DNA from: Bradyrhizobium sp.
GTDB taxonomy: Bacteria; Pseudomonadota; Alphaproteobacteria; Rhizobiales; Xanthobacteraceae
Assembly (NCBI RefSeq): GCF_028868675.1
Contig: NZ_JAGWUA010000017.1
Location: forward strand, 1 to 42,931
DNA: 42,931 nucleotides
Direction of reading: 5' to 3'
Made by a program: the position numbers and the translations under genes. The notes under the pieces are model-generated. The model had not been told where the DNA came from. It did not search any database and worked only from the letters and a program-made list of their open reading frames with translations. Shown one piece after another: positions 37,531 through 42,931 of this stretch (position 1 is its first letter; each line of letters starts with the position of its first letter).

Positions 37531-39330
37531 GTGAGGATCGAGGACTACGCGCTGATCGGCGATTGCGAGACGGCGGCGCTCGTCGGCCGCGACGGCTCGA
37601 TCGACTGGTTGTGCTGGCCGGCCTTTGATTCCGACGCCTGCTTTGCCGCTATCCTCGGCACCAACCGGAATGGACGCTGGCTGATCGGACCGCGCGGCGA
37701 TATTACGGCCGCCTCGCGCCGCTATCTCGGCGATACGCTGATCCTGGAAACTCGCTTCGAGACCGAGGGCGGCGCCGTCGCATTGATCGATTTCATGCCG
37801 CCGCGCGGCCAGGCGTCCGACGTCGTGCGTCTGGTGCGCGGCGTCGAGGGACGCGTGAAGCTCCGGATGGAGCTCGTGATCCGCTTCGGCTTCGGCGTCG
37901 CCATTCCCTGGGTGCGGCGGACCGAGGACCGCTCCGCAGTGCTCGCCATCTGCGGGCAGGACATGACGGTGCTGCGGACGCCGGTCGAGACCCGCGGCGA
38001 GGATTTGACCACTGTCGCCGAATTCGAGGTGAATGCCGGCGAGACCATCCCCTTCGTGCTGACCTATGGGCCCTCGCATCTGCCGCCGCCGAAACCGATT
38101 GATCCCGAGGCGGCATTGCGGGAGACGGAAGCCTTCTGGAAGGACTGGTCCGGCCGTTACCGCCGCAAGGGCGATCACCACCATCTCGTCATGCGTTCGC
38201 TGATCACGCTGAAGGCGCTGACCTTCGGACCGACCGGCGGCATCGTGGCGGCGCCGACCGCCTCGCTGCCGGAAAAACTCGGCGGCGCCAGGAACTGGGA
38301 CTACCGCTACTGCTGGCTGCGCGATGCCACCTTCACGCTGCTCGCGCTGATGAATTCCGGCTATACCGAAGAAGCCTCGGCCTGGCACAACTGGCTGCTG
38401 CGTGCCGCCGCGGGCGCGCCGGCGCACATGCAGATCATGTACGGCATCTGGGGCCAGCGGCGGCTCCTGGAATGGGAGGCGGGCTGGCTTGCCGGATACG
38501 AAGGCGCGCAGCCGGTGCGGTTCGGCAATGCCGCGCATGCCCAGCTGCAGCTCGACGTCTATGGCGAGCTGATCGATGCGCTGCACCAGGCGCGCATGGC
38601 GAAATTGCAGCTCGACGACGCGAGCTGGGCGCTGGAATGCGCCGTGCTCGAGCATCTGGCCGGTGTCTGGGACCATCCCGATCACGGCATCTGGGAGCGC
38701 CGCGGCGAGGCGAAGCACTACGTCTTCTCCAAGGTGATGACCTGGGTCGCGTTCGATCGCGCCATCAAGAGCGCCGAAACCTTCGGCTTCAAGGCACCGC
38801 TGCTGCATTGGCGCGCCCTGCGCGACACCATCCATCGCGACGTCTGCCGCAAGGGATTTGACGCCGAGATGGGCGCGTTCGTGGAGTCCTACGGCTCCAA
38901 ACTGCTCGATGCCAGCGTGCTGCTGCTGCCCTCGGTCGGCTTCCTGCCGGCGGCGGATGCGCGGGTACGCGGCACGATCGCGGCGATCGAGCGCGACATG
39001 ATGCGCGACGGCTTCGTGCTGCGGCACGATCCGAGGGAGGTCTCGGAGGAGACGCAGCCGATCGAGGGAGCGTTCCTGGCCTGCACGCTGTGGCTCGCGG
39101 ATGCCCATGTGCTCGGCGGTGACCTCGACCAGGCGCAGGCGCTGTTCGACCGCGTGGCCGCCGTCGCCAACGACGTCGGACTGCTGGCCGAGGAATACGA
39201 TTCCATCGCCGGGCGCCAGACCGGAAATTTTCCGCAGGCGCTGACCCATATCGCGCTGATCAACACCGCGCACAATCTGTCGGCGGCGAGGGCAGAGGGC
39301 GAGAAGCCGGCGGTGCAGCGGTCGCAGTAG
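37531..39330 (+). CDS. GH15 glucoamylase/trehalase-like glycoside hydrolase
   Basis: A 599-residue intracellular protein of the GH15 family, with an N-terminal beta-sandwich (about 1-215, opening IEDYALIGDCETAALVGRDG) and an alpha/alpha barrel (about 225-590, RNWDYRYCWLRDATFTLLAL). The two catalytic Glu positions are present: Glu389 in GIWERRGE and Glu554/555 in LLAEEYD. No signal peptide. Family members release glucose from maltodextrins or, in mycobacteria and some others, split trehalose; sequence alone does not decide. Start is GTG at 37531 with GAGG eight bases before; the ATG two bases earlier runs straight into TGA. Co-transcribed with malQ. Confidence 0.88.
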   Translation: MRIEDYALIGDCETAALVGRDGSIDWLCWPAFDSDACFAAILGTNRNGRWLIGPRGDITAASRRYLGDTLILETRFETEGGAVALIDFMPPRGQASDVVRLVRGVEGRVKLRMELVIRFGFGVAIPWVRRTEDRSAVLAICGQDMTVLRTPVETRGEDLTTVAEFEVNAGETIPFVLTYGPSHLPPPKPIDPEAALRETEAFWKDWSGRYRRKGDHHHLVMRSLITLKALTFGPTGGIVAAPTASLPEKLGGARNWDYRYCWLRDATFTLLALMNSGYTEEASAWHNWLLRAAAGAPAHMQIMYGIWGQRRLLEWEAGWLAGYEGAQPVRFGNAAHAQLQLDVYGELIDALHQARMAKLQLDDASWALECAVLEHLAGVWDHPDHGIWERRGEAKHYVFSKVMTWVAFDRAIKSAETFGFKAPLLHWRALRDTIHRDVCRKGFDAEMGAFVESYGSKLLDASVLLLPSVGFLPAADARVRGTIAAIERDMMRDGFVLRHDPREVSEETQPIEGAFLACTLWLADAHVLGGDLDQAQALFDRVAAVANDVGLLAEEYDSIAGRQTGNFPQALTHIALINTAHNLSAARAEGEKPAVQRSQ

Positions 39331-39339
39331 CGGCCCGCT

Positions 39340-40152
39340 TCATTCGACCCCGTTCAGTCTCAGGACCATCTCCATCGCATCCGCGAAACCGTCCTGCTCG
39401 TTGCTGGCGGTGACGTGGGTGGCCGCGCCCTTGACGTTCTCGGTCGCGTTGCCCATCGCGAACGACAGGCCGCTGGCCCGGAACATCGCGAGATCGTTCT
39501 GCATGTCGCCGATGGTGGCGACTGCGTGGGCCGCGATCCCGAGCCGCCGCGCCATCGCCTGCACGAAGGTGCCCTTGTCGCAGCCGGGCGGCGTGATGTC
39601 GAGGTAGTAAGTCTGCGAGCGCACCGCGACGGCCCGGGTGCCGAGCGCCTCCTGTATCGCCGCCTCGCAGCGCTCCAGCATGGCTGCGTCGGAACTCGCG
39701 CCGACGATCTTGCAGGCGCCGGACAGATAGGGCGAGAAATCCGGCACGACGGTCGGATCGGCGCGGATCGCGCGCCTCTCCAGCGGCACATGGTTGCCAT
39801 CGGGATTGCAGGTCAGCCATTTGTCGGCGGTGAAGACCCAGACGTCGACGCCGAACTCGTTCAGGATATTGACGCTGCGCTCGGCGGCCGGTGCCGGGAT
39901 CAGGTGCTGCTCGATCGGATTCAACTGCGGATCGACGATCGCCGAGCCGTTGAAGGCGCCGACCGGGAGCGTGATCGCGAGCGGCTCGATCAGGAAGCGC
40001 ATGCCGATGGTCGGGCGGCTCGAGGTGATGGTGAAGCCGATGCCGGCCCGATGCAGCCGCTGCACGGCAGACCGGGCGCGATCGGTCAGCGTCTTGTCCT
40101 TCGTCAGCAGCGTACCGTCGACGTCGGAGACAACGAGCGAGATGCGCGTCAT
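39340..40152 (-). CDS. Cof-type HAD-superfamily phosphatase
   Basis: A 270-residue HAD hydrolase of the Cof (IIB cap) group. Motif I is VVSDVDGTLLT with Asp8 and nucleophile partner Asp10 in the N-terminal eleven residues; motif II is the Ser in TITSSRP; motifs III and IV are DKGTFVQAMARRLGI and IGDMQNDLAMF. Such enzymes dephosphorylate sugar phosphates or related metabolites. The ATG overlaps the gluconokinase stop by four bases, so it belongs to the zwf operon and may act on a pentose-phosphate or gluconate-pathway intermediate. It converges on the GH15 gene with 9 bp between. Substrate unknown. Confidence 0.9.
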   Translation of the reverse strand: MTRISLVVSDVDGTLLTKDKTLTDRARSAVQRLHRAGIGFTITSSRPTIGMRFLIEPLAITLPVGAFNGSAIVDPQLNPIEQHLIPAPAAERSVNILNEFGVDVWVFTADKWLTCNPDGNHVPLERRAIRADPTVVPDFSPYLSGACKIVGASSDAAMLERCEAAIQEALGTRAVAVRSQTYYLDITPPGCDKGTFVQAMARRLGIAAHAVATIGDMQNDLAMFRASGLSFAMGNATENVKGAATHVTASNEQDGFADAMEMVLRLNGVE

Positions 40153-40691
40153 GAGCTGGGCCCGTGCGATGCGGCGTCGAGCTTCAACTGCCGCAACACG
40201 TCGTCGACGATGGCTTCGACCGGCGCGTCGATCGCGACGGTGACGACATGCTCGCCGGCCTCGGGCGGCTCCAGCGTCCTGAACTGGCTCGCCAGCAGCT
40301 CCGGCGGCATGAAATGCCCCTTGCGATGGGCGAGCCGGCTGGCGATCAGCTCCGGCGCGCCCTGCAGGAACACGAAGCGGACGTCCCTGCGCCCGCGCGA
40401 GAGCACGTCGCGGTAGGCGTGCTTGAGCGCCGAGCAGGCGATGATGACATGGCCGCCATACGTGCAAGTGCGCTCGATCTCGTCGGCGATGGCGTTGAGC
40501 CAGGGCCAGCGATCCGCGTCGGTGAGCGGATGACCAGCGCTCATCTTGGCGACGTTGGCTGCCGGATGAAAGCGGTCGCCGTCCTCGAAGCGCCAGCCGA
40601 GGCGCTTGCCGAGTGCATCCGCGATCGTGCTCTTGCCCGAGCCCGATACGCCCATCACGATCAGCGCGCAGGGTGTCTCAGCGTCAGTCAC
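40149..40691 (-). CDS. gntK: Gluconokinase (GntK type)
   Basis: A 180-residue kinase of the short thermoresistant gluconokinase group. P-loop GVSGSGKST lies near residues 14-22, followed by FEDGDRFHPAANVAKMSAGH, CSALKHAYRDVL and the lid segment RKGHFMPPELLASQF. It converts gluconate to 6-phosphogluconate. The GTG at 40691 lies five bases after GGAGGA, the ideal distance; the TTG one codon before is too close to it. The start overlaps the pgl stop. It joins gluconate to the product of Zwf and Pgl. Confidence 0.94.
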   Translation of the reverse strand: MTDAETPCALIVMGVSGSGKSTIADALGKRLGWRFEDGDRFHPAANVAKMSAGHPLTDADRWPWLNAIADEIERTCTYGGHVIIACSALKHAYRDVLSRGRRDVRFVFLQGAPELIASRLAHRKGHFMPPELLASQFRTLEPPEAGEHVVTVAIDAPVEAIVDDVLRQLKLDAASHGPSS

Positions 40692-41427
40692 CAAAATCCT
40701 CCGGAAGCGCGGCGCGATCGACCAGCCAGACGGTCTCGCCGATCGAGCGCGCGCGTGTCGCCGGCAGGTTCTCGCCGTTGAGAAGACGCGTCAAGATCGC
40801 CCGTTTATCGAGCCCCGCGATCTCGAACAGCATTTCCCGGCAGGAGGCGAGCGCGGGCAGGGTCAGCGTCACGCGCGGCACGAAGGGTGCAACATTGGCC
40901 GTTGGGACGGCGACCACCCAGCGCGCGGTCTCATCGAGCGCCGGATCACCAGGAAATAGTGAGGCCGTGTGGCCATCGGGTCCGGCGCCGAGCAGCATGA
41001 GGTCGAACAGCGGCCTGGACGGATCGAGCCGGGTAGCGCCATAGAACTCCTGGAGCTCGCGCTCGTAGGAACGGGCGCTCTGGTCCGGGTTTCCGGCGGA
41101 GGTCGGGATCGGGTGGATATTGGCGGGCGGCGCATTGCCGTCGAGAAGGACCGCGCGCGCGAGCGCCATGTTGTTGAGCGCGTCGCCCGCCGGCACGAAG
41201 CGCTCATCGCCGATGAACCAGTGCACGCGCGCCCAGGGTATCCTGCCGCGCCAGGACGGCGTCGCGAGCAATTGGTAGAGCCGCTTCGGGCTCGATCCGC
41301 CGGCCAGGCAGATGGCGATCTCTCCCGGGCAGGCGTCGAGTCTCGCCATCACCCGTTCAGCCGCGATGCGCGCGAGCTCGTCCGCATCCGCAGCGACGAT
41401 CAGCCGCGGTCGGCGCGCGGTCGCCAT
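40684..41427 (-). CDS. pgl: 6-phosphogluconolactonase
   Basis: A 247-residue protein of the SOL/DevB lactonase family. Diagnostic blocks: CLAGGSSPKRLYQLLA (near 39-54), WARVHWFIGDERFVP and LLGAGPDGHTASLFPG. It hydrolyses 6-phosphoglucono-lactone from Zwf to 6-phosphogluconate. Its ATG overlaps the zwf stop by one base (TGATG), and its end overlaps gntK by eight bases. Confidence 0.95.
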   Translation of the reverse strand: MATARRPRLIVAADADELARIAAERVMARLDACPGEIAICLAGGSSPKRLYQLLATPSWRGRIPWARVHWFIGDERFVPAGDALNNMALARAVLLDGNAPPANIHPIPTSAGNPDQSARSYERELQEFYGATRLDPSRPLFDLMLLGAGPDGHTASLFPGDPALDETARWVVAVPTANVAPFVPRVTLTLPALASCREMLFEIAGLDKRAILTRLLNGENLPATRARSIGETVWLVDRAALPEDFGD

Positions 41428-42931
41428 CAGGTGAATTTCCGCCAGCTTCGCCCGTCGCGCCTCATGAGCTCGTCGGCGCAGACGGGGCCCTCGCTGCCGG
41501 CCTCATAAGTTTCGATGCCGTCGCGGCCCGCTCTCTTCCAGGCGTCGAGGAACGGTTGCACCGCCCGCCATCCGGCCTCGACGCCGTCAGCGCGCTGGAA
41601 CAGGATGTTGTCGCCGATCATGCAGTCGTAGATCAGCGTCTCGTAGCCGGTGCTCGGGTCGGTCCTGAAATAGTCGCCATAGCGGAACTTCATCTCGACG
41701 CCGTCGATGGTGACGCTCGGGCCCGGGATCTTGGCGTTGAACTGCAACTCGATGCTTTCGGTCGGCGAGATGCCGATGGTCAAGAAGTTCTGCGACAACC
41801 GGTCGATCGAGGTGCCGTTGAACATCGAAAGCGGGGCCTGCTTGAACTTGATCGCCACTTCCGTCCGCTTGGTGCCGAGCGCCTTGCCGGTGCGCAGGTA
41901 GAACGGCACGCCGGCCCAACGCCAGTTGTCGATCGCGAGCTTCAACGCGACGAAGGTCTCGGTGGTGCTGTCGGGCCTGACGTCCTCGACCTTGCGGTAG
42001 TCGGTCAACTCGTCGTCGCCGATCTGGCCGGCCAGATATTGCGCGCGTACCGAATTCCTCAGCGCCTCGGTCTCGCTCTGGTGCTGGATCGCGGCCAGCA
42101 CCTCGGCCTTCTCGTTGCGCACCGCGCGGGCGTCGAACCGCGACGGCGGCTCCATTGCGACCAGCGACAGCAGCTGGAACAGGTGGTTCGGCACCATGTC
42201 GCGCAGCGCGCCGGTCGCATCGTAGAAGCGGCCGCGATGGCCGACGCCGAGCCTCTCTTCCACGGTGATCTGGACATGGTCGATGTGGTTGCGGTTCCAG
42301 ATCGGCTCGAACATGCCGTTGGCGAAGCGCAGCACCATGATGTTCTGCACCGTCTCCTTGCCGAGATAGTGATCGATCCGGTAGATCTGGTGCTCTTCCA
42401 TCAGCTTGAGCAACTCGGCGTTCAGCGCCCGCGCCGAGGCGAGGTCGGTGCCGAAGGGCTTTTCGACCACGAGCCGGCGCCAGGCGCCGTCGTTCTCCTT
42501 CAGCAAGCCGGTGCGGCCGAGTTCGTGCGCGATCGGCGCGAACGCGGCAGGCGGCGTCGCGAGGTAGAACAGGCGGTTGCCGCCGGTGCCGCGCGAACAT
42601 TCGAGCTCGTCGAGCTGCTTGCGCATGGCGTCGAAGGACGACGGGTCCCTGGTGTCGGCCTCGATCGTGCTGACGCATCGCAGGAGTTGCCGGGCAACCA
42701 TGTCGTCCACGGGACGGGTGGCGAATTCGCGCAGGCCCTTCATCAGGCTGTCGCGCAGTGCGTCGCTCGACATGCCCTTGCGCGCCACGCCGGCCACGCA
42801 GAATTTTTCCGGCAGCAGGCCGGTGGCCGCGAGATTGTACAGCGACGGAAGGACGAGGCGGTGGGTGAGATCGCCGGTGGCGCCGAAGATGACGAAGGCG
42901 CAATTCTCCGGCTTTTGCTGTTCTTGCGGAT
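41427..42931 (-). CDS. zwf: Glucose-6-phosphate dehydrogenase Zwf, N-terminal end outside window
   Basis: The frame continues to the right edge, so the first residues are missing; about 501 residues are visible. The NADP-binding motif FGATGDLT is about 15 residues in from the edge, so only a short part is lost. The active site RIDHYLGKETVQN with its conserved His and Lys, and MFNGTSIDRLSQNF, are present; the end SWRKFT is typical. It oxidises glucose-6-phosphate, giving NADPH. It is the first visible gene of the zwf-pgl-gntK-HAD operon; the promoter is not in view. Confidence 0.96.
   Translation of the reverse strand, partial: PQEQQKPENCAFVIFGATGDLTHRLVLPSLYNLAATGLLPEKFCVAGVARKGMSSDALRDSLMKGLREFATRPVDDMVARQLLRCVSTIEADTRDPSSFDAMRKQLDELECSRGTGGNRLFYLATPPAAFAPIAHELGRTGLLKENDGAWRRLVVEKPFGTDLASARALNAELLKLMEEHQIYRIDHYLGKETVQNIMVLRFANGMFEPIWNRNHIDHVQITVEERLGVGHRGRFYDATGALRDMVPNHLFQLLSLVAMEPPSRFDARAVRNEKAEVLAAIQHQSETEALRNSVRAQYLAGQIGDDELTDYRKVEDVRPDSTTETFVALKLAIDNWRWAGVPFYLRTGKALGTKRTEVAIKFKQAPLSMFNGTSIDRLSQNFLTIGISPTESIELQFNAKIPGPSVTIDGVEMKFRYGDYFRTDPSTGYETLIYDCMIGDNILFQRADGVEAGWRAVQPFLDAWKRAGRDGIETYEAGSEGPVCADELMRRDGRSWRKFT

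Noticed and set aside
35419..39273. 1284-codon open frame opposite malQ and the GH15 gene
   Set aside because: Low-complexity composition without motifs; the opposite strand has complete catalytic motifs of GH77 and GH15.

Overview
The window looks like chromosomal DNA of a Bradyrhizobium-type alphaproteobacterium. The evidence is uniformly high G+C, gene families and operon layouts typical of that group, and intergenic palindromic elements of the kind scattered through its genomes. The genus is an inference from composition and gene content. I saw no transposase, integrase, phage gene, tRNA, rRNA or CRISPR array. Most genes are intact and tightly packed; only the two edge genes are cut.

Left part (1-8602). 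A truncated heparanase-like glycosidase (GH79) and a small glycine-zipper protein come first. Then follow two divergent operons that look like one catabolic unit. Leftward: a MaoC-type hydratase, a CitE-type CoA-ester lyase and an IclR regulator. Rightward: a TRAP dicarboxylate-type transporter (dctP-dctQ-dctM), an acyl-CoA dehydrogenase and a CoA-transferase/hydrolase. The gap between them holds a perfect 20-bp palindrome and a second, imperfect copy about ten helical turns away. I read the unit as uptake, CoA activation, dehydrogenation, hydration and C-C cleavage of a small carboxylic acid, controlled by the IclR protein. The substrate is unknown.

Middle (8612-21310). Two uncharacterised small genes on the minus strand face the kdp locus across a 508-bp gap. 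That gap carries a 20-bp motif in both directions, one copy pointing at each transcription unit. The locus reads: a KdpF-like micro-ORF, kdpF, kdpA, kdpB, a palindromic repeat inside the operon, kdpC, kdpD, kdpE, for high-affinity K+ uptake and its two-component control. A three-domain ligD (non-homologous end joining) follows; no Ku gene is in view.

Right part (21323-39330). A leftward operon of about 14 kb has almost no spacing between genes: glgE-like, treS-maltokinase fusion, glgB, glgX, treZ, treY. It faces a rightward pair, malQ and a GH15 glucoamylase/trehalase-like gene. Together they interconvert trehalose, maltose, maltose-1-phosphate and alpha-glucan. The striking point is that the glgE-like protein keeps the GlgE fold signatures and nucleophile but has Lys where the catalytic acid/base Glu should be, and lacks the Arg before the nucleophile. 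It may be a pseudoenzyme or have a changed function.

Right edge (39340-42931). A leftward overlapping operon encodes zwf (5' end outside the window), pgl, gluconokinase and a Cof-type HAD phosphatase. It supplies 6-phosphogluconate from glucose-6-phosphate or gluconate, and NADPH.
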